A stretch of DNA of 64,000 nt, taken from NCBI GenBank assembly GCA_964429855.1, contig CAYSDM010000007.1:1-64000 (forward strand), given 5' to 3'. Below are positions 26,849 to 35,177 of this stretch, piece by piece. The notes beneath the pieces were generated by a model. That model searched no databases, was not told the DNA's origin, and saw nothing but the letters and a program-made list of their open reading frames with translations. Each line of letters starts with the position of its first letter. Positions within the stretch are counted from its first letter, which is position 1. A program made the translations under genes and the position numbers. This DNA is from CALLMM01 sp964429855 (lineage in GTDB: Bacteria > Armatimonadota > Chthonomonadetes > Chthonomonadales > CAJBBX01).

Positions 26849-28421
26849 GGTTCTCTCTCTTTCGCCGCCACAACGATCCGCACAAAATCAGCGTGCACAG
26901 CCCCACAAACCAGTCTCCCCATCGCACATAGAGCGTTTCGCCCTCGCGAAGCCGTACTTCGGCGGTTAACGCCTGCTCGCTGTAGGGAGCGACGGTCACG
27001 GCGCGACCGGTAGGCTCTATCACGCCGGTAATGCCGGTGGTGGCAGAGACGGCATAATAGCGGCGCGTCTCCACTGCCCGCAGGGTCGTCATCGCAAAAT
27101 GCTGTCCGAGCAGTCCCGACCGTCCCGACCAGGAGTCATTGGTAATCAGCAGCATCAGATTGGCGCGATACTGTATCCGCGTCCGAGAGATCGCCGGGAA
27201 GAGCGACTCAAAACAGATCAGGACTCCGAAGCGAACAGGACCGGCGTGAAGCGGTTCGTGTGATGTACCGCGTACTGTGTCCTCCACAAAAGGGAAAATG
27301 GACTTCACGGGCGCAAGGATGGCGCGCCCCGGCGTAAACTCTCCGTAGGGAACAAGCTGCATCTTGTCGTATCGGGCGGTCTGCCGACCATCCGGGTCGA
27401 TCAGGACGGCGGAGTTATACTCCCTCTCCTGCGCATCCTCCGATCCTGTCCCAAACAGATGAAACGCCCCGCTCTTTCGCGCAATCTCCTCCAGCGCGTA
27501 GCGGATCACGCTGTCGTTAAATGCATCGCCCGGAGCGACGCTTTCGGGCCAGACGAAGAGCGCAGGTTTTCCGGCTGTCTGCGCGATCATCCGCTCAAAG
27601 AGCGCCAGATCCGCCTCCACATTGCGCGGGGCGCGCCGCTGGCTGACAGTATTCGGCTGCATCACCGCCACTGTAACCGGCGCCCCGTCATAGGGACGCA
27701 TCAGGCTGAGCCAGCCGTAGAGCAGCAGAGCCGCCAGATAGAGAAGCGGCGGAATCAGGCACGCCCGGAGACTCGGCGGCGAAGAGACCCCGCCGTAAAC
27801 CGGCTCTTCCCGGATCGTATCACGCCGGAGAAGGCTGCGCCGCTCCATCCACTCCGCAAGCGCCGCGTTGACCAGCGCCACCCCGAAGCTGATCGCATAG
27901 ACTCCGGCCAGGTCTGCCGCCTGTATCAGCGGCAGGAAGCGATACTGGGTATAGCCGACCGTCACAAAAGGAGCCGCCAACTCCCCCTGTCCGCGCAGCC
28001 ACTCCACAATCGTCCAGGCTGCCGCCAGCCCGATGATTCGCACAGCCCCCGAAGAACGCCTGCCGATCCACCAGCCGACGCCTCCGAATATCCCGAACCA
28101 GAACGCCTGCGTGATCGTCAGTCCAATCCAGGCAGCCCACCCCAGCGGCGACTGCATCCAGTTCACCACCGCCGTGCCGATCCAGGTCGTGCAAGTTCCC
28201 CAGAAGACCAGCCCGAACTGATACCCCATTCCGAAAGCATGCCGGGTTCGTCGAGCGCGCAGCGTCGCCAGAAAGAGCGGCGAAAGCCCGACCCATGCCA
28301 GCAGCCCCATCTCCAGAGGCGCATACGTGGACGCCATCAACAGAGAAGCCGCCAACGCCAGCGGAAAGAGCCAGGCGCGTTGCGCGGTCTTTGCCGGTTC
28401 TGTTATACTGGTACGGGTCAT
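26838..28421 (-). CDS. lnt: Apolipoprotein N-acyltransferase
   Basis: 527 residues. N-terminal polytopic membrane region (six or more helices to about 225), then the nitrilase-like periplasmic domain. The catalytic triad regions are recognisable: VWPESVAPGD (Glu), VPYGEFTPG with nearby Lys in YDKMQLVPYGE, and GVLICFESLFP (Cys). A last helix is near 490-510. Lnt adds the third acyl chain to lipoproteins in the inner membrane, which implies a diderm cell. It leads a two-gene unit with the protease/FGE fusion, with an 11-base overlap. Confidence 0.93.
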   Translation of the reverse strand: MTRTSITEPAKTAQRAWLFPLALAASLLMASTYAPLEMGLLAWVGLSPLFLATLRARRTRHAFGMGYQFGLVFWGTCTTWIGTAVVNWMQSPLGWAAWIGLTITQAFWFGIFGGVGWWIGRRSSGAVRIIGLAAAWTIVEWLRGQGELAAPFVTVGYTQYRFLPLIQAADLAGVYAISFGVALVNAALAEWMERRSLLRRDTIREEPVYGGVSSPPSLRACLIPPLLYLAALLLYGWLSLMRPYDGAPVTVAVMQPNTVSQRRAPRNVEADLALFERMIAQTAGKPALFVWPESVAPGDAFNDSVIRYALEEIARKSGAFHLFGTGSEDAQEREYNSAVLIDPDGRQTARYDKMQLVPYGEFTPGRAILAPVKSIFPFVEDTVRGTSHEPLHAGPVRFGVLICFESLFPAISRTRIQYRANLMLLITNDSWSGRSGLLGQHFAMTTLRAVETRRYYAVSATTGITGVIEPTGRAVTVAPYSEQALTAEVRLREGETLYVRWGDWFVGLCTLILCGSLWRRKRENREI

Positions 28422-28525
28422 CGGACGGAACGATCCGCCTTTCTATTTCGAAAGTTGGACGATCTTTTCGAGCGGAAGGTTAACACGCTGCAAACGACCG
28501 TTTTCTGTTGGAGGGGAAGAGAGCC

Positions 28526-29314
28526 ATGTCCGCAGGATTTCGACGTATCGCCTGGATGATGGCAGGGGGATGGGCGCTGCTGTTTTGCCTGAACTGCGCG
28601 CGCGCCCCGGCTAACGCCGGTTCCGGGGTGCGGCTGGTGGTTACGCTGCGGTTCAATGGACCGATCAATGACAACTATCAGTACTTCGTCCTCATCCGCA
28701 ACGGCGGCGATCAGACCGGTCAGAACGGGCCCATCCCGGTGGTGACGGTTCCCTATCTCAATGGCTTCGCCACCGGACAGAACACCGTTACCGCCGGCTT
28801 TACCGATTTTGTGGAATACAGCCGCGTACAGCGACAGAATACAATCTCCGGTTACGCGCTCTACCATCTGCCGAACGGCATAGACGGCGACCCCAATCGA
28901 AATATCTTCGAGGCGCGCGGCGAACCGGTTCTCACAACCCCGCCCGGAGGCAGCAACATCCTTCGATTTGAACTTGATCTGAACCAGATCAAGCCCAACA
29001 GCGGAGAACGCGACCCCAACAACGGCGAGCGTCCCCGCTACCTTCAAATCAATGTCGTGGCGACCACCACCACTCCCACCAATCCTCAGGTGATTGACAA
29101 CAATAAGATTGTGGACGCTCTGGGCGACCAGCGAATCGGCTCCGGCTCCTTCAACTACTTTATTACGCTCGATACCGCGCAGATCGGTCGCATCTACCAG
29201 AGCGTTAACAACCCCGGCGATCCCAACTTCGAGCCGGAGGGCGACCTCTACCCGGATAACCGCGACCCGCGCGTTGACCTGCTCTCCTGGAGCATTCAGA
29301 TCACGGGGCGTTAG
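28526..29314 (+). CDS. Exported protein of unknown function
   Basis: 262 residues from ATG 28526, chosen because GGAGGGG lies 9 bases upstream. The N-terminus (RIAWMMAGGWALLFCLNCARA) is a signal sequence. The cysteine has Asn rather than Gly/Ala at -1, so a lipoprotein is uncertain. The mature part is beta-rich with many Asn, Gly and Asp: VTLRFNGPINDNYQYFVLI and GSGFN-like strands. It ends in LSWSIQITG. No family recognised. It is divergent from lnt and overlaps the histidine kinase tail by 14 bases on the opposite strand. Confidence 0.65.
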   Translation: MSAGFRRIAWMMAGGWALLFCLNCARAPANAGSGVRLVVTLRFNGPINDNYQYFVLIRNGGDQTGQNGPIPVVTVPYLNGFATGQNTVTAGFTDFVEYSRVQRQNTISGYALYHLPNGIDGDPNRNIFEARGEPVLTTPPGGSNILRFELDLNQIKPNSGERDPNNGERPRYLQINVVATTTTPTNPQVIDNNKIVDALGDQRIGSGSFNYFITLDTAQIGRIYQSVNNPGDPNFEPEGDLYPDNRDPRVDLLSWSIQITGR

Positions 29315-30548
29315 CGGTGTCCCCTTCTGCCGCTTCCAGATGGCGCGGAAACAGCAGCCGGAAGCGCGTGCCGACTCCAGGCGCGCTCTCCATCTCCAGT
29401 TTCGCCTGAAGAGCGCTGCTGAGCCGTCGCACGATATTCAGTCCCAGTCCGGAGCCGGGCGTCTGCGTCACACGATCATCCGGCGCGCGATAGAACTCCT
29501 CAAAAACCTGTTCGCGGATATCCTCGCTCATCCCGATCCCAGTGTCCTCCACCTCCAGCAGCCAGCGATCCGTTCCCTCACAGCGCGCGCGCACTCGGAC
29601 TGTCCCGCGAGGGGTGAACTTCAGCGCGTTCGACAGCAGATTGAGAAGGATATGGTTGAGCTTATCCCGGTCCGTATGGCTGACTCCCAGATCGGGAGCG
29701 ATGTCGCGCTCAAAGGCGACGGAATCGCTGACGAAGGCAGGCGCAAAGCTCTGCACACAGTCTTCAATCAACTGCGCCAGATTCACATCTTCCAGATGCA
29801 GCACGGTATGCCCCGCCTCGATCTCATGATACTGCTGAAGCGCATTTAACAGATGGGAGAGAGCATCCACCCGGTTCTCCAGCGCGGAGACACAGGCGGC
29901 GCGCTGCTCCGGGTCGCTCTCATCCCGCAACAGATAGAGGATGGTTCGCAGCGCGGTCAACGGATGGCGCAGGTCATGAATGACCATCATCACGAAACGG
30001 TGTTTCTCTTTGGCGGTCGCCTCCAGCCTCTCCACCATTCGCTTCTGCTCTTCGAGACGCGCCTGCACCATCCGCTCGCGCTCCAGTTCGACACTCACCC
30101 GCATCGCTAACAGCGACAGAAAATGAATATCCTCCTCTCCCAGCGGCTCCTCAATGCGTCCATCCAGAAAGCAGAGCGTGCCGATGGGTTGCCCGTTCGG
30201 ATTATGAATGGGCACGCCGAGATAGCGCCGCAGCCCGATGTCCACCGCCGCATTCGTACAGTGATCCGGGTTTTGTAGCGCATCCTGAATGAGAATCGGA
30301 TGCACGATCCGAAGCGCGAACACTCAATAGGTGTCCTTGAGCGGAAGAGAGGCGACATCCTTCAGCAGTGGATGGGGATTGACAACCTGATAGAAGAGCA
30401 GGTTGTCGCCATCCACCAGATTTATCATCGCCATCGTGCCGTTATAGAGGTCAGCGATGGTCTGAATCACCTCGCGAAAGACAACTGCCGGGTCCGGGCT
30501 GTAGCAGAGGCTGAGGCGAATAAGCGCCTCTTGCATCTCAGGCGTCAT
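29301..30548 (-). CDS. GAF-domain sensor histidine kinase interrupted by an in-frame TGA
   Basis: The ATG at 30548 has GGAG upstream. Codons 1-74 encode the first half of a GAF domain (ALIRLSLCYSPDPAVVFREV to LPLKDTY). Codon 75 is TGA (30324-30326), then the same frame continues as VFALRIVHPILIQDALQ without any shift. The second part completes the GAF domain, a HisKA helix with MMVIHDLRHPLTALR (His phosphoacceptor) and an HATPase domain: N box LNHILLNLLSNALKF, G1 VEDTGIGMSEDI, G2 GSGLGLNIV. Related GAF kinases have DTFC or DTYC where DTY-TGA stands, so the TGA replaces a conserved Cys. This could be a nonsense mutation, a base error, restart at the adjacent GTG, or selenocysteine. A separate restarted product would span 29301-30323. 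Confidence 0.75.
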
Positions 30549-30727
30549 GTGTCGTTGCTCCGGGAACAGAATGAAGGAGAAAAGCAAGATACTTATTTAG
30601 AGATTTGTCTTATCGTTTCCTCCCCGGCACGGCTTTGCGCAGGGAGAAGGATTGTCGCCTGCACGGAGGGAATTTAAGGGGAAAGGATATTCGGCGCGGA
30701 AGACGCCGGGGAAAGGAACGCCACACG

Positions 30728-31288
30728 ATGCCTGCCGACTATCTGGATTCGAACGAGGCGCTGCGGCAGCTAAATCTCTATTTTGATGTCGCTTCGGTGC
30801 GCGCCAGCCTGTTGATGGAGGATCGGGGGCGCGCCTGGGAGGACGATTGCGGGCGCGTATTCCGCCGACTCTGGGCAGTGCTGAAGCTGGCGGGCGAGAG
30901 CCATCGCGACGAACAGACGCAGCGGCTGGTACAACGCGCTCTCGGACTGCTCAGCGATATCTGGAATACCCCGACGCTGGTGATCGAGCGCGGACTGCGC
31001 CCGGAGACTGCCGGAGACCTGCTGGCGCAGTGTACGCGGATGCAGGTCTATCTGGTGCAGATTCGCCGCCGTCTGAGCGAAATCGAGAGCGCCGGACTGG
31101 AACTGAGCGTGCGGGAAGGCATGGACGATCTGGCGTTCGCGGTGGCGCGCCTGAGCGCGCATGTCCACGCGCTGACCTCCGTTTATGATCTGCTGATGGT
31201 GCGCCCCTGCCTGCGTCTTCTAGAACACTGGCTCTTCTCCACGCCGATTCCGGTCGAAGCGGAGGAAGAGGAGGTAGAAGTCGAGTAA
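30728..31288 (+). CDS. Hypothetical helical protein
   Basis: 186 residues from ATG 30728, with AAAGGAACG upstream; earlier in-frame start codons precede low-quality Arg-rich sequence and are rejected. The protein is almost entirely alpha-helical and rich in Leu, Arg and Glu (RLVQRALGLLSDIW, RRRLSEIESAGLEL, DLAFAVARLSAHVHALTSVY). It has no membrane segment and an acidic end (EAEEEEVEVE). I do not recognise a family. Its own strong terminator follows. It lies between the TGA-interrupted kinase and the LuxR-type regulator. Confidence 0.65.
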   Translation: MPADYLDSNEALRQLNLYFDVASVRASLLMEDRGRAWEDDCGRVFRRLWAVLKLAGESHRDEQTQRLVQRALGLLSDIWNTPTLVIERGLRPETAGDLLAQCTRMQVYLVQIRRRLSEIESAGLELSVREGMDDLAFAVARLSAHVHALTSVYDLLMVRPCLRLLEHWLFSTPIPVEAEEEEVEVE

Positions 31289-31318
31289 CCCGCTTAGCCG
31301 CGCGCTCGCTTCTTTTTA

Positions 31319-31360
31319 CGAACTCTTCGGGTATGCCGAAGAGTTCGCTTTTTTTCTTTG
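31319..31360 (+). terminator. Strong Rho-independent terminator
   Basis: CGAACTCTTCGG (31319-31330) pairs perfectly with CCGAAGAGTTCG (31336-31347), loop GTATG, followed by CTTTTTTTCTTTG. Confidence 0.92.
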
Positions 31361-31387
31361 CAGGATGAAGCGGTACTTTTTACCTTC

Positions 31388-31416
31388 TTGACGATAGACT
31401 GAATCTGTGATATCCT
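31388..31416 (+). promoter_or_regulatory. Sigma-70 promoter of the LuxR-type regulator
   Basis: TTGACG (31388-31393), a 17-base spacer and TATCCT (31411-31416), with TGA forming an extended -10. The start near 31423 leaves a leader of about 138 bases. Confidence 0.65.
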
Positions 31417-31560
31417 ATCTATTTATAGCAGATGGCACATTTTATGCGATAAGTGGTTATTCCAAATAAAAATTATCTCTGCGTCACAGGTACTCTGGAG
31501 TGCATTGTAGAATATAGTTTTTATATCTCCTTTACTCTCCCGGAGCCTGAGGTGTGTTTG

Positions 31561-32376
31561 ATGCAGAAGATCAAGAGTGACCCGGAAAGAGATGCCAGAC
31601 GTTGCAGAGCCTCGACGCGAGAGGAAAAAGGCGTTATTCGTGTCGGGGTGGTAGATCGAGATACCTTGCTGCGGGAAGGGCTGGCAGCCCTGCTGAATAC
31701 GGGAAAGGGGCTTTCCTGCGCCGGTAACTGGGGTGATCTGAACGAGGCGATGACCGATCTGCAGGCGTGTCCCCCGGATGTGCTGCTGCTGGATGTATTT
31801 CAGATGCAGCATTCCGGCTTTCAGGCTCTCAAGAAGCTTCTGACCGCCTGTCCATCGGTGCGAACCATTGTGATGGCGAAGTGCCCGGAAGATCGCTGCG
31901 TGATCCTGAACCGTCCCGCTCCCGCATCCCGCCATGCGGCGCTGCCGATGCTGATGGCAGAGAGCGCGCTGGACGACTGTATTCAGATTGCGCTGAAGAT
32001 GGGCGCGCAGGGCGCGATACGCAAACAGTGCACCTTTCAACATATCGAAGAGGCGATTCACGCCGTCTATGCGGGCTGTTTCTGGATCGAACCCGGCACC
32101 TCCTCGCGACTGGCGCAGCAGCATTTACGGGCGGCGAATCCTGTCTCCCCCGAAGCCCCCGTTGGGCCGGACTGTCTGACTCACCGGGAGCGGCAGATCA
32201 TTCATCTGATCGCGCAGGGGCTGTCCAATAAAGAGATCGCTTTTGAGCTTCATCTGGGCTATTCGACGATTAAAAACTATGTCAGCAGTATTCTGGGAAA
32301 ACTCAATCTGAATGATCGTACGCAGATTGCGCTCTATGCGGTCAAACAGGCGGACGATTCCCAACCGCTGTCGTAA
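31561..32376 (+). CDS. NarL/FixJ-type response regulator with an insertion in the receiver
   Basis: 271 residues from ATG 31561 (GAGGTG upstream). The receiver (about 27-175) has the acidic pair in VGVVDRD (28-34), phosphoacceptor D78 in DVLLLDVF and lysine K155 in GAIRKQ. The D-to-K distance of 77 is about 27 residues longer than usual. The extra segment lies after the fourth strand (TIVMAK), where the normal Thr/Ser is Ala. The GerE/LuxR DNA-binding domain (about 200-265) has LTHRERQIIHLIAQGLSNKEIA and STIKNYVSSILGKLNLNDRTQ. It could pair with the kinase at 29301-30548, but other partners are possible. Confidence 0.88.
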   Translation: MQKIKSDPERDARRCRASTREEKGVIRVGVVDRDTLLREGLAALLNTGKGLSCAGNWGDLNEAMTDLQACPPDVLLLDVFQMQHSGFQALKKLLTACPSVRTIVMAKCPEDRCVILNRPAPASRHAALPMLMAESALDDCIQIALKMGAQGAIRKQCTFQHIEEAIHAVYAGCFWIEPGTSSRLAQQHLRAANPVSPEAPVGPDCLTHRERQIIHLIAQGLSNKEIAFELHLGYSTIKNYVSSILGKLNLNDRTQIALYAVKQADDSQPLS

Positions 32377-32527
32377 GCGCGTTTCAGCGGTAGATTTCCA
32401 TGATCCCTTTGGAGAGGACCAGGGCTGCGCTTTGAGTGAAACACCTATGACGTTCCGTCGCCGGCGGTAAGCCCCTGCATGGTATCCGGTGGCAGCGTAT
32501 CCTTCCTCGGTACGCTTGAAAAGCGAA

Positions 32528-32548
32528 CCTTCCATGAAGGAGGTACCT
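32528..32548 (+). promoter_or_regulatory. Self-complementary SD region of the 73-residue gene
   Basis: CCTTC (32528-32532) can pair with GAAGG (32536-32540), which contains the start of the near-perfect SD AAGGAGGT. The SD also overlaps the 8-base palindrome AGGTACCT (32541-32548). Such pairing could hide the SD. Confidence 0.3.
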
Positions 32549-32552
32549 TTCC

Positions 32553-32774
32553 ATGTGGCAGCAACCGGATAATGACCGATTGCCAGAGGAGTTGTTCCTG
32601 GCAGGGGAGCGCGTTCCTCCAGGGACCTATAAGCAGGTAGGATCCAATCGTCAGGTTCAGCTTGAACGGGAAGACTACCTTCCTGCCAGTCTGGACGGTC
32701 GAGTCGCCTGTTACATTCGGCTTCAAAACACCTGGGTGCAGATCCAGAAGGTTACGAGCAGACATCTCAGTTAA
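32553..32774 (+). CDS. Small cytosolic protein of unknown function
   Basis: 73 residues, preceded by one of the best SD sequences in the window (AAGGAGGT). The core LFLAGERVPPGTYKQVGSN followed by REDYLPASLDGRVACY reads like a compact beta-barrel with conserved Pro-Gly-Thr-Tyr and Leu-Pro-Ala. I believe small proteins of this type recur in Armatimonadota and Chloroflexota, but I cannot name a family or function. It forms its own unit between the regulator and a strong terminator. Confidence 0.7.
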   Translation: MWQQPDNDRLPEELFLAGERVPPGTYKQVGSNRQVQLEREDYLPASLDGRVACYIRLQNTWVQIQKVTSRHLS

Positions 32775-32822
32775 AAACAATAGTCCGAAAATCTACCGTG
32801 AAGTCGCTTACGATAGACCAGC

Positions 32823-32860
32823 AGGGTTGATGCCATCCGGCATCAACCCTCTCTTTTTTT
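32823..32860 (+). terminator. Strong Rho-independent terminator
   Basis: AGGGTTGATGCC (32823-32834) pairs with GGCATCAACCCT (32839-32850), loop ATCC, followed by CTCTTTTTTT. Confidence 0.92.
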
Positions 32861-32971
32861 GAGCCGGAGGAGGAATTGCCTTCCGGAGCCGGTGAATCAA
32901 CTCCTGTAGCTGTTCAGCGCAACCGGCGCAGCGATGTCCTGCCGGTTGAGAGAAGAGAGGAGAACGTTCAG

Positions 32972-33775
32972 ATGAATCGTCTAGTGATGGTGCGCGCCGG
33001 CGCGGCTCTGTTTGTCGTTGGCGGCGCGCTGCTGCTGGCTCCCACCGGCGCGAACGCCACCCCCGCCTATGCGGAGAGAGAGAAGAAGGAGTGCGTCTAC
33101 TGCCATGTGCAGCCCGGACAGGCGCGTAACTTCCGCGGGTTATACTATGCCACCAACAAGTACTCCTTTGCCCAGTTTGATGAGGCTTTTGAGGCGCGCA
33201 TGGCGGGAGTGAAGCCCAATAGCATGGCTTTCGATGCGCGCCCGACCAACGCCTCCTATCCGCGCTACACGGTCGCGCCGCTGCTGAAGCAGACGATGAA
33301 GGATATTGACGGCAAAATGGTAAACCTGGGGCGCTATCAGGGCGACGTGATCCTGATCGTAAACGTGGCCTCCTTCTGCGGCTATACTCCGCAGTACGCC
33401 GGTCTCCAGAAGCTGTATCAGCAGTATAAGGATCGCGGTTTCGTCGTTCTGGGCTTTCCCGCCAATGAGTTTGGCGCGCAGGAGCCGGGCAGCGATAAGC
33501 AGATCAAAGAGTTCTGTACGAGCAAATACGATGTGACCTTCCCGATCTTCTCGAAGATCGTGGTGAAGGGAGACGGGCAGCACCCGTTGTACAAATACCT
33601 GACCGACAAAGCCACCAACCCGCAGTTCGCCGGAGAGATCGAATGGAACTTCACCAAGTTCCTCATCAACCGCAAAGGCGAGGTGATCGAGCGATTTCGC
33701 TCCAATGTGGATCCCCTGACTCCCCGCGTAACCTCCCTGATTGAGCGGGAACTGGACAGACCGCGACCAAAGTAG
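32972..33775 (+). CDS. Exported fusion of a haem-c-type CxxCH segment with glutathione peroxidase
   Basis: 267 residues from ATG 32972 (AGGAGA upstream). A signal peptide (about 8-29) is followed by a short segment with CVYCH (41-45), the covalent haem c attachment motif, then ARNFRGLYYATNKYS. From about 105 the glutathione peroxidase fold is complete: peroxidatic Cys136 in NVASFCGYT, Gln170 in FPANEFGAQEPGS, and Trp225-Asn226 in WNFTKFLI. It is the Cys, not Sec, form. The enzyme would reduce peroxides in the periplasm; the CxxCH could deliver electrons if haem is attached. A PmoA-like gene follows after 28 bases, probably in the same transcript. Confidence 0.88.
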   Translation: MNRLVMVRAGAALFVVGGALLLAPTGANATPAYAEREKKECVYCHVQPGQARNFRGLYYATNKYSFAQFDEAFEARMAGVKPNSMAFDARPTNASYPRYTVAPLLKQTMKDIDGKMVNLGRYQGDVILIVNVASFCGYTPQYAGLQKLYQQYKDRGFVVLGFPANEFGAQEPGSDKQIKEFCTSKYDVTFPIFSKIVVKGDGQHPLYKYLTDKATNPQFAGEIEWNFTKFLINRKGEVIERFRSNVDPLTPRVTSLIERELDRPRPK

Positions 33776-33803
33776 CGCCGAAAGGCGATTCAGGAGGGAG
33801 AAG

Positions 33804-35048
33804 ATGCGTTTTACGGCTGCTTTGTCGGGCAGAGCCTCCATTTGGGGCGTCGTTGTACTGGGCGTTCTCCTGCAGTCTCTCTTCACTGGAGGCGCAGACG
33901 CGCTAAGCTACTCCGTCACCGTCAGCGCGCAAAACCGGGACTATCGGGAAGCGCCGGTGCGGGTTCTGGTGGACGCGCCGAAGGACTTTGCGGGGGTGGC
34001 GCTGCTCAGAGACGGTCAGACCGTTCCCTCACAGGCGCGGCTGGTCGGAGGCAGGGCAGAGGTCTGCTGGATCGTCCGTAATCTGAAAAAAGGGGAGACG
34101 CTGCGCTACGAACTGGTCTTTGAGCGCGTCAGTCGCGGCGTGCCGGTCTCCGGCGTCATTATTGATCGTAACGGGCAGAATCTGGACATCCGCATTAACC
34201 AGGAGCTTTTTACGCGCTACGATACTGCCGCCGGTCCCAATAAGCCCTACTTCTATCCCCTGTTTCATGCAGGCGGAAAGCGCGCCGTGCGCGGTTATCC
34301 GCTGGAGGAGATCGCCGGAGAGACGAAAGATCATCCCCATCACCGGGGACTCTGGTTCACGCATGGAGCCGTCAACGGCGCGGACTACTGGTCAGAAGGA
34401 GCAAATGCGGCAAAGACCGTCCATCGCAAATATGAAGAGGTTGCCAGCGGAAGAATATATGGATACTTTCGCGCCGTCACCGACTGGATCGGGAAGGACG
34501 GCAAACTGGCGGCGGAGGATGTCCGGGAGGTGCGCGTCTATAATGTCGCCGAAGGGCGTCTGATGGACTTTGAGATCACCCTGAAAGCGGTCGCCGGACC
34601 GGTAGCGCTCGGCGATACCAAAGAGGGAACCTTCGGACTGCGCCTGCCGGACACGATGCGCGTGAAGGGCGGCGGCGGACATATCGAAAATGCCCGGGGC
34701 GTCAATGATGCCGCCGCCTGGGGAAAGCGCGCCGAATGGGTGGACTACTATGGTCCGGTGGAGGGCGAGGTGATGGGGGTCGCCATTCTCGACCATCCTC
34801 AGAACCTTCGCCACCCGACCTACTGGCATGTGCGCGACTACGGCTTGTTCGCCGCCAATCCGTTCGGCATTCACGATTTCGAGCGGGGACAGGCTCCGAA
34901 TGCGGGCGATCATACCATCCCGGCAGGCGGCAACCTCACCTTCCGTTACCGCCTGTTCTTCCATAAGGGAACCACCGCCGAGGCGAATATCGCATCTGTC
35001 TGGGCAGCCTACTCCGATCCGCCGCAGGTGAAGGCGACTCGGCGATAG
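33804..35048 (+). CDS. PmoA-like family (DUF6807) secreted protein
   Basis: 414 residues, SD GGAGGGAG. An N-terminal signal anchor (about 12-32) and a short beta domain (35-140) precede the family core. There KPYFYPLFHAGGKRAVRGYP and HPHHRGLWFTHGAVNGADYW (about 160-200) carry the conserved His residues, and FGIHDFERGQ and LTFRYRLFFHKG lie near the end. Proteins of this type are labelled PmoA-like in databases, but they are not methane monooxygenase subunits. They recur near carbohydrate genes in Planctomycetota and Armatimonadota, and their function is unknown. Confidence 0.8.
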   Translation: MRFTAALSGRASIWGVVVLGVLLQSLFTGGADALSYSVTVSAQNRDYREAPVRVLVDAPKDFAGVALLRDGQTVPSQARLVGGRAEVCWIVRNLKKGETLRYELVFERVSRGVPVSGVIIDRNGQNLDIRINQELFTRYDTAAGPNKPYFYPLFHAGGKRAVRGYPLEEIAGETKDHPHHRGLWFTHGAVNGADYWSEGANAAKTVHRKYEEVASGRIYGYFRAVTDWIGKDGKLAAEDVREVRVYNVAEGRLMDFEITLKAVAGPVALGDTKEGTFGLRLPDTMRVKGGGGHIENARGVNDAAAWGKRAEWVDYYGPVEGEVMGVAILDHPQNLRHPTYWHVRDYGLFAANPFGIHDFERGQAPNAGDHTIPAGGNLTFRYRLFFHKGTTAEANIASVWAAYSDPPQVKATRR

Positions 35049-35177
35049 CCTCTCCTCGCTGTTGTGCAGACAGGGGCCATTTTATGAAGACAATCCGGCG
35101 GCATCCTCTGCTGCCGGGTTCTATCCGATCTATCCGCGCGTATTGACAGGCGCGCCTGCGCGTACAAGGAGCCTTCC

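Noticed and set aside
28404..28409. TATACT as promoter for the exported protein at 28526
   Set aside because: It has an extended -10 TG but lies inside the start of lnt, with no -35 and a 110-base leader; too weak to list as a feature.
33804..35048. Methane monooxygenase subunit
   Set aside because: The PmoA name is a historical family label. The protein lacks the membrane helices and partner genes of methane monooxygenase.
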